Part shown: one piece after another, positions 1 through 11,200 of the stretch | Layout: every line of letters begins with the position of its first letter | Numbering within the stretch: position 1 is the stretch's first letter | Assembly: GCA_019722365.1 (NCBI GenBank) | Contig: JADFUC010002035.1 | Location: 1-64,000 of the forward strand | Reading direction: 5' to 3' | Length of the DNA stretch: 64,000 bases | Source of the DNA: Lithospermum erythrorhizon | Taxonomy: Eukaryota; Streptophyta; Magnoliopsida; Boraginales; Boraginaceae | Notes under the pieces: generated by a model | The model's input: only the letters and a program-made list of their open reading frames with translations | What the model was told of the DNA's origin: nothing | Databases searched by the model: none | Made by a program: the position numbers and the translations under genes

Positions 1-68
1 ATCGGTATGCTTCGTTCAGTTACGTATTGCTGTAAAAAAATTCGATTAGGTGGTGGGACCGGAGATAG

Positions 69-76
69 TATAAATA
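69..76 (+). promoter_or_regulatory. TATA box of LTR copy 1
   Basis: TATAAATA lies in a short moderately GC-rich context upstream of the pyrimidine-rich block that is conserved with the copy at 62100-64000. It would be the core promoter of the retroelement. Position and motif only; no transcript evidence is visible. Confidence 0.4.
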
Positions 77-406
77 GCACCCATAGAAGAAGATGATGTC
101 ACCAGAGTAGTATTATATGAGTAGTAGTTTATGTCATGGGAGAATTTACATTTGGAATCAGTTTCATTGAGGTTAAAGAAATGCGGATCGCGACACGTAA
201 ATACCATGACACAAAATCTCCTTCTTAGCTGTAGGCAGCCGAGGAAACTTTCCCCCTTCCCCCTCCTTGAAATTTTCTTCCATTTCTCTCTTCGATTGTT
301 GCTCAAACTCAAAGATCGTTGGTAGAATATCTTCCCCTCATCATCTTCTTTGAATTAAGGTAAGAAAGTTCAAATCTTTTGGGATATTTCTTGGGTTTTG
401 ACATAG

Positions 407-556
407 TTGACTTTTGCTAAATTGAATTTAATTGTGTTTCTAAGTTTGTTATGGGTAGTATGATGAATATAAGTAGTTAATTCATGATTTAAGATGTTGT
501 TTGAGGATTATGGTGATAGGTTGACTTTTTCTAGGTTACTTGACTTTTATGTTGAC
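407..556 (+). promoter_or_regulatory. Cluster of W-box cores (TTGACT) in LTR
   Basis: TTGACT occurs at 407, 521, 540 and 552, and again at 1405. The related copy at the right end has it at 62545, 62564, 62680 and 62690, and the reversed copies show the complementary AAAAGTCAAC (for example 25415-25435 and 60365-60395). TTGAC(C/T) is the established core of WRKY-binding W-boxes. The function is inference: the sites lie downstream of the TATA box, so they may simply be conserved leader sequence. Confidence 0.35.
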
Positions 557-1506
557 TTTTTATAAGATTTGAAATGTGTAGGGGGGTTAATTTGGGACCT
601 TATTGTAGTTATTGGAGTTAGAGATTATGATTTATAATCAATTAGAGGGGTTTAGGTTGAAAGTGTGTGATTAAGTAAGTTGAGTAGTAGTGAGATTTTG
701 GAGTATAAGGTTGTTATTTATGGAATTGAGGGTTTAATAAGATGACTTATAAGTTGATTTGAAATGTTAAAGTGATAAGGTGGAAATTTTAGAAGCTGGG
801 TTGTGTCCGTGAGGGGTTGTGATTTCATTGTCTTGATGATGGATTTTAGACCATTTAGCAATCGTTCATAGAGTTGGTAAGGTATCTTCTAGAGCGCTAG
901 TATAGTAGGTTTTGATTGTATTTTCGAATTGTTTTGTTAGGCGTTGATCGTGGGAAGAGGCGATTACCGTGATTTCACGAGGATTTTGTGGTAGCTAGCG
1001 AGGTGACTACTTATCTCCCTTGGATGCTACATTCACGTGCCACTTTAATTTGTGTGAAACATGTCATTGTGAGTATGATTATGTGAGAATAGTATAGATG
1101 TCGTTGTTGTATGATTGTATTGTGATTCATTTGTGATCCATGATATGATTATGTGATTGTATTTACTGTGGCGTTGAAGATTTAGCGAGGTAAAAGTAAT
1201 AGCTTGAACTCTCATTTCGTTCTTGTGTTACTGTGGCCTTGTCGGCATTTACGTGTTCCGTGGCCTTGTCGGCGTACGTATTTACGCTTGTCGGTTTTGA
1301 TTAATTTTGATTGTGGGAGCCGTTTAGTTATTGTGCTTTTGTTATTGTTTGGGGAATACAGAGTAGTTAGTTGTTGGTAGGTGTTGGTTGGAGTTATCTC
1401 TTTGTTGACTTTTGAGGTGACTTGAGTATTAGGATATGACCCTATAGTTGGGATGATTAGGGGTTAGGTGACTCTCCTTCCTTGCAGGATATGTGACGCT
1501 ATTGGC

Positions 1507-1680
1507 CTTATACTACGGTATAAGTGCGGTTTGGCCTTATACTACGGTATAAGTGCGGTTTGGCCTTATACTTCGGTATAAGTGCGGTTTGGCCTTATAC
1601 TTCGGTATAAGAGCGGTGTGATTATCTATGACCTCTTTGCTGTGTGCATTGTTGGTGTTGGCCTTATACTACGGTATAAG
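1507..1680 (+). repeat. Tandem hairpin array, 29-bp period
   Basis: Four units start at 1507, 1536, 1565 and 1594 with an exact 29-bp period, and a fifth sits at 1663. Each contains CTTATAC, a four-base loop, then GTATAAG, which is a perfect 7-bp inverted repeat. The loops are TACG, TACG, TTCG, TTCG and TACG, closed by C-G. As RNA these are C(UNCG)G tetraloops. Unit ends carry GGCC and GCGG. Degraded arrays of the same design occur in reverse orientation at 24700-24840 and 58848-59250. Confidence 0.85.
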
Positions 1681-2499
1681 AGCGGTGTTTATTAGCGATT
1701 GGTCCATGCACCAGTGACAGTTGAGCATATGCGCGTTAGAGGTTGGTATACTTGTGGAGATATGAGATAGATGGTTTGATGACTCGAGGTTATAGTCGTT
1801 GTTGAGTCTCTGTGATTTTATTCTGGTGATTGTGTGCCTTATTGAGACTTGTATTATATCTTGACATGTTATGCCTGAGACCTTCTTTGGAATTTTATGA
1901 TATGGCCTTATTAGGTAGTCCTGGGTATATACATATTTATTCATATTGACTACTATATCTTTTGACTGTCTCGTTTCGTATGGCTTAAGTTTCACCCCTG
2001 TGTTAAGTTTCACTAAGCTTTGCGGCTTACGCTATTCGCTTTGGGCGGCATTTCATTTGTGCCAGGTTGACAGGCGGGCAGTTGAGTCGGGAGGCTGTTT
2101 GAGAGTTTATATTCCGAGTGGCTAGGTGAGCATCGGGTGGTAGGGATCCTCACCCAGTCGTTTTTGTGTGTTTTCAACCGTTTAGCAGTTATTTGTATTT
2201 CATTTTCCGACTTTAGCCTTGTCGGCATTTATTTTGTATTCGGGGATCTGGTATTTACTCGGTTGTAGCCTTACCGACGTCTGTCTTTTTGAGATATGTT
2301 GTATATATAGAGTTGGTTGGTTAAATATCACCCTGATGGATTGTAAATTTTAAAAACTGTTCTTTCTGAAATTTTAATTGTAAATCAAATTTTTGGATAA
2401 AATCGTAGTTCTTTAATTGCAATTAAGTCATCGTTATAGTGACTCACGGTATTGAGGATTATAATGATTCTTACCTTAGGCCGACTTAGAGGTCGTTCT

Positions 2500-3010
2500 G
2501 AAATCAAACTCAAGAATTTCCAAGAAAGCATCGAAAGCTGTATGTCGGTTTCATCGTCACATTACCCCCATCTTTGCCTTTATCAAGGTGGTGAATCAGC
2601 TCCTGAGCCAGAAGAATATTGTCTTGTATAAGCGATCACTTTATTGCTTAAAAGTGCACAAGCGATGGGCGGCTAGCTTCAGTTTAGGTCCATTGCCTTG
2701 AGACAACGTAAACGATCAAAGTTAAACTGGAGAAAACAGCCCCCTCCCCAGTAACTTGAGGCGGCATTGAAGACCTCTCCACAAATAATATCTCAGAAGG
2801 ATTGATAAAACCCCCCCATTAAAACCATTGGAACACGCCATACTATTCTTGTCCATAGAAAAAACAACATCCCGAACCTCCTGCATAGAAGGTTTAGCCA
2901 TCAAATTCTCGTTATCTGAGGGAACTAAGATTCGAATCTGATCGCGACAAGATGCGCCGCAGAGGATGAGCCATATTGTCGTAAGGCCGAATGGGTAGTA
3001 ATCAGCCACG
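2500..3010 (-). pseudogene. LINE reverse transcriptase, N-terminal part only
   Basis: At 2722-3009 the minus strand has EVRDVVFSMDKNSMACSNGFNGG, close to the LINE RT entry motif (..V.F.MD....PGPDGF.G). At 2520-2640 it reads RLIQDNILLAQELIHHLDKG and then GNVTMK, matching the segment just before the first catalytic aspartate block (K.D..KAYDR). The match is lost there. The FADD active site and thumb are missing, so the fragment cannot act. Confidence 0.75.
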
Positions 3011-3499
3011 AATCCATGACCTTGGTTTTGGCAAAGGCTTGACCCCCGTCAATTAAAGTACCCCTGAGCTTTTTCGGCAGCGTTGCTTGACCCAAGAATG
3101 AAAGAAAGAAGTAGATTTATCCCCATCTTGCATCCATTTAACCCCACTCTTCTGTTGCCAATAAGCCTCTTCGATAGCTAAACACCTGAGATGCTCGGCC
3201 TTTGCAAGGTGAAGAGCTTCTCTATCGAATCCAACCTAGGCCTTCGAAGATATTCTCACACACCGTAACGCGCTCCTCCGCACTGTCCACATTGGTGAAA
3301 ATATTACCAAACACCTCTCTGTTCCACTCCCTTAAACGTTTTTTCAACCTCTTAAGTTTGCATGTAAGGATAAAGAAGGGATCACCGTAAACAGGAATCG
3401 ACCAACACTCCAGAATAACCTGATTGAGATCCTCATGATGTAACCACATATTGTGGAACCGGAAGGAACCTTTAGGAGTATCATACAACAATTTGAGCT

Positions 3500-4150
3500 C
3501 AGGAGAAGCGGAGCATGATCAGAAGCGGTTTTAGCCAGATGACGGACATTAAGAATAGGAAAAGTATCCAAACAGGCCTGATCACACAACACTCTATCAA
3601 GCCTCTGAGAGAGTTTACCATTGGTCCAGGTGTATTTCGAGCCCACAAAGCCAGCATCAAGCAAATATGTGATCCCGAATACCTTTGGGAGAAGTCGGAC
3701 ATAGAAGCTAGATCCGGAGCATTACCCCAATCTGTGCTACTTGATCAAAGCATTGAAATCCCCATCCTGATCACGGAGTGGAGAACTTCTGAAGATTGGA
3801 AAGAGACTCCCATAGATGTCTTATTTCGGGGATATTGCCTGTGAAACGCAAACCATCGTATAAAATAGACAGCCGTAGAAGGTGGGTTAGTTTGAATTTA
3901 GGCTAACAATACATGACCACCTACAACTTCAACAGCAAACATATTGTTCCAAAAAATTCAAATATGACTAGTAAGATTAGAACAACAATGATCATAATTA
4001 AACTTCTTTTTATAAATAGAAATATTAGAAGAGGAAGTTTTCGGCTCCTGAATAGCCAGAAAATCAAACTTGTGCTTCCTTTTCAGATTTTTGATGGGCC
4101 TCCAGGTAGATTCATTACAGATACCACGCAGGTTCCAACATAATAATTTA
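3500..4150 (-). pseudogene. LINE endonuclease (EEP/APE type) remnant
   Basis: The minus strand near 4030-4140 reads WNLRGICNESTWRP followed by FLAIQEPK, matching the N-terminus of LINE apurinic-type endonucleases (usual WN.RG and Q.T/PK motifs). Near 3500-3664 it reads GSKYTWTNGKLSQRLDRVL and then SDHAPLLL, the C-terminal SDH catalytic motif. These enzymes nick the target DNA to prime reverse transcription. The domain is split by frame changes. The stretch 3222-3491 continues as the usual linker (KFHNMW-like, LKRLKKRLREWNREVFGNI). Confidence 0.8.
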
Positions 4151-4348
4151 GTCGATATGGATAGAAGACTTTACCTTGACAACATTCACGCCCGGCGGAG
4201 TGATCCCAGTCGTGACCTTACAGGGAGAGTCTGATAGGGTGGAGATATTAAACAACTCCCCCGTCTCCTCGAAGTTTGTAGGTTTGAATTTATTTTTGTT
4301 CGAAACTTTGAAGTTTTACAAAAATTGCTCATGTCTTCCTCCAGGGAG

Positions 4349-5385
4349 TCAAATTGGAAATGTCCTACCGAAAACCAGAATAAAAGTAAAAGAAACACAG
4401 AGATTTATCGCAACCACCAATGAGCCAACAACGCCATCCTTCCCCGTAGCAACCGAACCATCCAACTTATCTTGAGGATGATCAACACTTTGCACATCCA
4501 GACCGACGGTGACGTCTATAGCCATGGAGTTTCCATTAGCATCCTCTGCTATAGCCTTTTCTTCTTCATCCACATTCTCAAGACCTGCAAAAGAGTTATT
4601 AGTTTGAACTCCCTCCTGTTTTTGCTTACCCTGCCCATTATTCTTCTTGTAAAACTTCTTTATCCATTTTTCCACCACATGCCCACGTATGAAATTAGGA
4701 GGAGCCAGATCACTATCTTTAGTACCCGAACTAGAGGCCACGTGACCAACTAAGACCGGATCAAGAGCACCCTTTTTCTTCACATCATTAACCACCCACT
4801 TGAGCGGTGCCGCCTTTGCCAAGTTTACAACTCTACGATATTGCCTTCTACGATGAACATTAGTGGCTTGAGGACCCTTTCTTTGTTCCTTTTCAAAATC
4901 ACGTTTACAATCATCAACCTTGTGACCCATATGAAAACATTTCGAACAATAGGGGAGAACGTCATCATAAACCACTTTTTGCCAAAAACCATCAACAACA
5001 ATAGTAGGATCTTCATCATCAACAAAACTAACCCACGTCTCATTCATAAGTGGTTTAGAAACATCCAATTCAACACTTTCTGTTGTGCGCCGGATTAATG
5101 CATGATCTCCCAATTACCTATAGAATTTGCAACAGATAACAAAGCCTCCCCCTCAAACAAATACAAAGGCAGCCCATGAAAATGAACCCAAATAGGAGTC
5201 AGAGGAGATTCTCTGCTACGATTAAAATCCATTTAAACATTCTCATAGGACACGACTACACATACCAAATCAACGTGACCCATAATCTAGTGTAATCTTC
5301 CATCAACTCACATTCGATAAAAAGATGTTTAGCATCATAAAGAGATATTATACGCACGCTTTAAACCCGAGTTGATAAGATTATT
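4349..5385 (-). pseudogene. LINE ORF1: DUF4283 plus CCHC zinc knuckle
   Basis: The open part (4349-5113) encodes 254 residues. It contains the zinc knuckle C-x2-C-x4-H-x4-C (CSKCFHMGHKVDDC, plus-strand 4908-4955), followed by a basic stretch and a low-complexity acidic tail. Upstream, 5114-5385 reads in broken frames as a DUF4283 domain: fragments such as YDAKHLFIECELMED, FKW, and TPIWVHFHGLPLYLF are visible. This layout is that of the nucleic-acid-binding ORF1 protein of plant L1-type LINEs, which coats the element RNA. It is separated from its DUF4283 part by an in-frame stop near the old domain boundary, so it is not functional. A host zinc-knuckle gene is unlikely given the endonuclease and RT fragments that follow on the same strand. 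Confidence 0.8.
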
Positions 5386-6130
5386 TTAGTTATTTGTTAA
5401 TTTGGACGGATATGCGGATAAGCGATAGACGACTTAGAGTGCGACTTTGGGTGGTATTTAAGAGGTATCTTTGAGAAAATGACCCCGGACCTATCTTTAG
5501 AATTTGGATGGCATGATGAGTCTGGCTGATGATGAGTACTCTACGTCTCCAGAACTGCCCAAAACATAGGGGTGAACAGGCGATAATAGAAGATGTTGAA
5601 GAGGTGATAGGCGGTATGAGGACAAGGGGCTCAAGCTGAACATGGGCATGTTATGAGTTAATGGGTGTGTTGGTTGGCGGCTAGATCTTGACCCAGGAGA
5701 ATATATGGTGCTTGGATAGCTTGTGGGGTTGACCATGGAAGATGTTTGGTGTTGTGCGAAGAAGAGGTATTATATGAAGAAGAGATATGCGGCGGTGGTG
5801 CATGGAGCTTAGGGTTTGTTGTGTAAGAGATATTGGAGTTTGTAGTGTCTAAGGCCAGCGGACCACCACCATCAGGCGCTTGTCTTTGGGTTGAAATGAT
5901 TGCACCACCGACCATTGTAGAAGATGGCGGTACAAAGTCGTGAAGTTTTGAACTGGAGAAGATAATGGGATTTTAGGGGATCTGCAGCGGAAAATTGCGG
6001 ACCTTACCCTCGAGGAGGGGATGGTTTTGGCTCCTCTTCTCCACCATAACGACGCAGTGACGAAAAAGAGGACAGGTTTGATTTTGTAGGCAGGCTGTGG
6101 ATATTCATAATATTTAATATATATCAAAAT
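5386..6130. other. No recognisable gene; short minus-strand ORFs
   Basis: Three overlapping minus-strand reading frames (about 80-90 codons, within 5497-6127) are rich in Pro, Ser and Thr and match nothing I recognise. They may be a decayed 5' region of the adjoining LINE or another element's gag. No promoter or splice pattern is convincing. Confidence 0.4.
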
Positions 6131-8280
6131 TATGCATAATTAAATATAAAATCAAGAAAATACCACAAACAAAAAAATTTATAACTTTAAGTATTTACTT
6201 ACATCAAATATCTAATTGATGAAAAACTGGACAATTAAATTCAATTTTAAATAATAATATCGATTGGAATTGGGTATTAGACAATAGATATATGATATAA
6301 AGCATAAAACTTCTTAACCCATTGCTTGATCCCTCACAGTTTTTAATTTCTTTTTATTTTCTTGCATGTTGAATTAGGATGAAGATGAAGGCCACAATGC
6401 CGAAGCGGAACATACTATTAAGCAGAATGCAGGTGAGATTATTTTTAATGGGTAATGCTATATAGAATACCATATATCACGATGCTACATGTTAAAATAA
6501 TAAATACCGCTAAACTAATGAGAATAAAAATTTTAACTTCATTTTATCATATTACTTTCTGAAGGCTTTCTAAATACCGAACCGCATCTGCATACATAAC
6601 CTCTCATTTTTTATCTTGGCATATACGAAATAGGATAACACATTTCCTTAGTGATAACATCAAAAAATTTTCTGATCACCCATTAAAACTCTACTATGAT
6701 TATGTCATCATCTGGTGATCCACGAACTTCTTAATTTTGGTGGAACTTTTTTCATATATCATATCTTTGTAGTTTGTTCCCAATCAAGGTGCGTAATTAA
6801 AAAAAGAAGATTCTTCACAATTTAATTAGTATTTGTTAGTTCAAGTATGAAAGGTTGGGAACAATTTAAAGAACATTTAATCCAAATAGCGACAAATGGT
6901 TTTCATTTCTAGGTTATCCATATCTAGTTGGTTATGATGGTTGAGCTATGTTTGTAGTTTTATTTTTCTATACACAGGTACATGATCCTTACACTTAAAG
7001 AGAGACTACATAAATTAATGGTGTTATCACGGACTTTTTATTGTCTGCAATTGCACTCCAGCAAAAGTTGCTCGATGAAAAAAACCGGCATGTCATTTCA
7101 AATGATACGAGGTTGAGATGCCGATGCCGTTGCAAATTATTATGAATGATGGGGATTCGGGAACTAAAATTCAATTTGTCATTGTCGTCTACATTAATAT
7201 GTGCATGCTGGTCTTTTTTCTTTCTTGAATTCATTAGTGTGATGTATTCTTCAAATCTTGTCATATAAGGTGCGACCAAATCAGCTGCGCTAGAATCACG
7301 TTCTTGTGCCCAGTACCATGCCACGCCAGGCAATGGATAGTCATTTTCATCACACATGCGTAACTATCAATTAATAAAAGACATGTAATGATAGTCAGAG
7401 TGCAGATAAATATGTGTGTATGCGTATGAATGGAAATCGCCATGATAAAGTATAAAACGCATTGGATGAATCCGATTACGGTGTTAGGTGTTGGAGACTA
7501 AATATCATCGTCTACTATGATGAGGAAGATGTGTACCCACCGTGGATTCCGCAAGCTTACAAAAACAATAAAGCTATATCTTATAATTAAATTTAGAGTC
7601 GTCCACTTATCTATTGGAGCATTTGTGCACGCCCATTCTATGTCAGGGATATGTCATATTTGGGCCAATTATCAAAAATCCTATTGTATAGATCCTTTAG
7701 ATGGTTAAGCACCTATAACATTCCTTCAGACCTCTAACCATCTATATTCCCCAAAGGTGAAATAGCATGGCTACATATCCCACAATTCACATCACTTTTA
7801 ACAAAAAAAAATCTAGTATGAAAGGAATAATAGATGGTGGTAGACGATGTTATGGAGATGTACATATTGATTTCCATTATAAATAACCACAATTTATTAT
7901 TGTAGAGGGTTATAGAATCATTTAGATTTACACACCATTTATTAGGTATACCATCTTTTAAGGGTGATTGGGGAGGTTTTGATTGAATTGATGCAATGTA
8001 AGTTGATAGGAGATGGTATTGACTTTTCTTTTCCTTTGAGGCATTAGAGTGTGATAATTTTCAAATTGGACTTTTTTTATGTCTCGACTCCTTAAGATCT
8101 CTGAACTAGGATGAAGTCCTGATTTTGAAATAATATCTTTCTTATAGAGCGGTGTTAGAATCTGAAGTATGAATTTTGGCTTTAACGATGAACACCAAAT
8201 TCCTTATTCCGGATCCTCAAAATGATATAAATTAATCTAAAACACATAATTAACAATTATGAATAACAGGCACTTCTGAT
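6131..8280. other. AT-rich unrecognised stretch
   Basis: Sequence is AT-rich with scattered short ORFs. The longest, 6995-7357 (minus, 120 codons, beginning MCDENDYPLPGVAWYW), has no family I can name. A plus-strand exon-like segment at 6378-6432 is flanked by AG and GT and stays open, but no partner exons are evident. Confidence 0.4.
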
Positions 8281-11200
8281 TAGTCTCAACAGGCCTCCTT
8301 TGGATTCAGTTGAGCAAGATGTGGTGCCTACGGTTGATTGCACAGGGAGAGGTTGAATCCTACATTTGTGTTTGCTAGAACATGGGTTGATTTGGATGAA
8401 AAATCAAGAGAAGAATTTTTCAATTCTCTCTTGATACTTTCGGCCAAATGGGAAATGTGGAGGAGGATTTTTCATTTCATTTCATGAAAAAAAAATCTTA
8501 TGGTGAAAACCTAATAGTGTTTGATTATATATGTCAAACCTAAAGGCCCAACCGAATAGCTTAATGAGCCGACCCGTTAAGTTTAATTAAACCGTTAAGT
8601 AAAATCAAACACTAACAAGTTGTTAATAGTAACTAACAAGTTACTGGAAACTCGACTATACAATTGGCGTTTAATTATTAATTAATTAATTGAGGTTCAC
8701 CATCGATTTCTATTTTACGACTATCAGTAAATCTAATTAACAGAATATTCGTTGATTACAATCTAACTCTCTCAACAACAAATGTGGTTAATTTCATACA
8801 TGATATAGTCAACGATCTTTGGCTATTGTGATGAGCTCGGATAATAGTAGGCGTTCAACATAATAATATCAATTGACCAATTACTATTATTATAGATTAA
8901 TATGGTAAGATCACTGATCGCTCGTAACATAGGGTATCATGAGAACCCCAACTATTCAATATACAGCCAAATTGCCACTGGGTGAACACTAAGTTCCGAT
9001 TAATCACGTTTAACCCAAACCGGTAAATGGATGACACGAACTAGCCATGAGAGCATAATAAAGGAAGATGTTCTCATTGATTTCCCAAACACTCCCTTGG
9101 ACAATTACATAGATTCGCCTCACGCGATCTCTAATTAGTAGGCTAACCATAGAAGTGTGTCATGAAACACCCACAACTTTCTTTACTCGGTACTCAGGCC
9201 AGACTGACATTTGGCGTCCGTAATAATCGATTGCTAGCGTGAAGGCACGAGATCTTCCTTTTAGCCATGCTCTTGGGCGGATAAAATCCTCAATATATCA
9301 GCATCTACTCGTTATACTCGCTCGGCGACTGACATATACGTTACTAATCCCAACAGCGGGCGTTTGGTCATGTCATCTGAAACCGTATAATCTGAATGAA
9401 TTGCTATACATGATCTAGAAATTGTCGAACCTAAAATTCTAACAATATCATAGAACCACAGAGATATACATATCTTCTATGAATTCGTTCCGGTCATTGC
9501 AGCTCCCGGTCACGCAGACCCGGCGTACAGTATTGATCTATTCTGCCGAGCTAACGTGATCGGGCGATCAGCTGTCAAAGAAAAGCTACCATGTTAGTCA
9601 TATGATGCTTGTCGCCTGACTATATCGACATCGACCGAGGCCTTCGGCTATCCTGGCATGTTTTCTAGAGCTTAGGAAGGTGTTATCAGCAATTCATGTC
9701 TAAAGTTAACTTTTCACTACATCGAGGATCAAATAGTATCATGTGAAATAAATAATGGACTATGAATAGATCACAGCATTCCATTGGTTTCAGTTAACAA
9801 TCGGACAAACACAAAGGAACTTTTTTGATGTTCTTAACTTATTCGAAAGTGAATGAACTAAAATACATGGTTTTCGGTTCAGCCAATTAATCTCCTTGAA
9901 AACCAAACTTAGGATCTCCTCAGGATGCGTGGCAAATCCATGCATGGATCCTTTAAGCTTGCATGACACAACTAGATCATTTCATGATATAAGCCTGAGG
10001 ATAGTGATTACAATCGCATCCTTTGCGAAATACTACTTCTGGCCCGGTCTTTACATTCGTGGTGATGCTGCCGACAGGAATCATTGATGACTAAGATTAT
10101 CGACATGGTCATGCGTGACTATGATCAAAATGGTTCAACCATTTCTCGGGGTTCCACGTCGGGTAGGTTTACAACACAACTCGGTATTGTTCGCTATATA
10201 TTGTTTAACAACATTCACAACAAAAGAAGATTAGTGATTCAGTTAATCTTGAGTTCGGTTTCTTAGTTTATAGACTCGGTCCTATTATGAAAATTCTTGG
10301 CTAACAACTTTTCATATGCGTCTATTTGTCCGTAATACTACTATAACTTCGATTTTAATTGAAAGATCAACAATGATCCATTCCATGGGCTATATTTACC
10401 CACTATTCTCTTAAAGTTACTACCAAGCGTATTCGAATCAGCGTGAATACCTTCTAATAAACTTCACAATTTCAATCACGAGAATCATGCTACGTCGTTG
10501 TGGTACCTGACGCATGACCTTGACGAGCATACGGTGAATCATATTACTATATAGACTTCAGCCACTTTCATTAATGTGAGCCGCACTGAGTGAGTTAGAC
10601 CTACAGCCAGAGGATTGCCTTGTCAATAAGAGAATACTGACTCTATTTATAAATTTAATCTATTATAGATTTCAATCACCTCGAGCTTTATGACATCTTA
10701 ACTTAGCAACAAATGTCATGCAAGCTCAGTATATATTGAATTCTTTCATATCACATATATATGTGGGCTCTCAAATGTGCAAAGAATCTAATCGCTACTA
10801 TACTTTAAAGGTTGTAGGAGGAATTTCTTTAATATATTTATGCGATCGTACTCCCTTAACCTTCAAGGAACTCAAGGTTCTTCATCGCTCTCTTGATTCT
10901 TATTGGTTTTCATCAAACATCAAAGTGGGGATCTAACTATTATACTTTCGATCTTAGGATTCTAGTAGTATAAACTTTCTTTACATCTCGCTTGAGATGT
11001 GGAGTTCCAATAACAATGTCAAGTATCCATCATCGCTGATCATTACTTAGGAACATTCTTTGGATAACTTGCTTATACCCACATGTTACAACTTGTGGAA
11101 TAGCAATAAGAAAGTTTGAAATAAACATGAGCACAGTCAACCAATGAATATGTTTAATCTTGGTTTCTCAACCAAATGTATGATTAAACGCTCATTCATG

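Larger units (their letters stand above)
1..2490 (+). repeat. LTR-like repeat, T/G-rich family, copy 1
   Basis: This stretch holds no gene. It shares ordered similarity with 62100-64000: a pyrimidine-rich block near 270, then AAACTCAA, GGTAAGAAAG, CAAATCTTTT, GGATATTTCTTG and several TTGACTTTT motifs. Reverse-complement relatives lie at 21388-28157, 54400-56150 and 58080-60820. The plus strand is rich in T and G and poor in C. It carries a TATA box at 69-76, repeats of the type GGCCTTGTCGGC near 1234-1300, and a hairpin array at 1507-1680. I infer a long terminal repeat of a Ty3-gypsy-type element whose left edge may lie outside the window. The right edge abuts a truncated LINE near 2490-2510, so no internal region follows it. 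Confidence 0.6.
2500..5385 (-). mobile_element. Truncated LINE (L1-clade) retrotransposon
   Basis: Read on the minus strand, the element runs ORF1 (DUF4283 and zinc knuckle), endonuclease, linker, then the start of reverse transcriptase. Sequence identity ends near 2500, inside the RT domain, where LTR sequence begins. The catalytic RT core, the C-terminal region and the poly(A) tail are absent. Normal target-primed insertion truncates LINEs at the 5' end, so loss of the 3' half implies a later deletion or a replacement by the adjoining LTR. Stops and frameshifts show it is dead. Confidence 0.85.

Noticed and set aside
4349..5113. A 254-residue zinc-knuckle protein as a host gene
   Set aside because: It is followed on the same strand by LINE endonuclease and RT fragments and preceded by DUF4283, so it is LINE ORF1.
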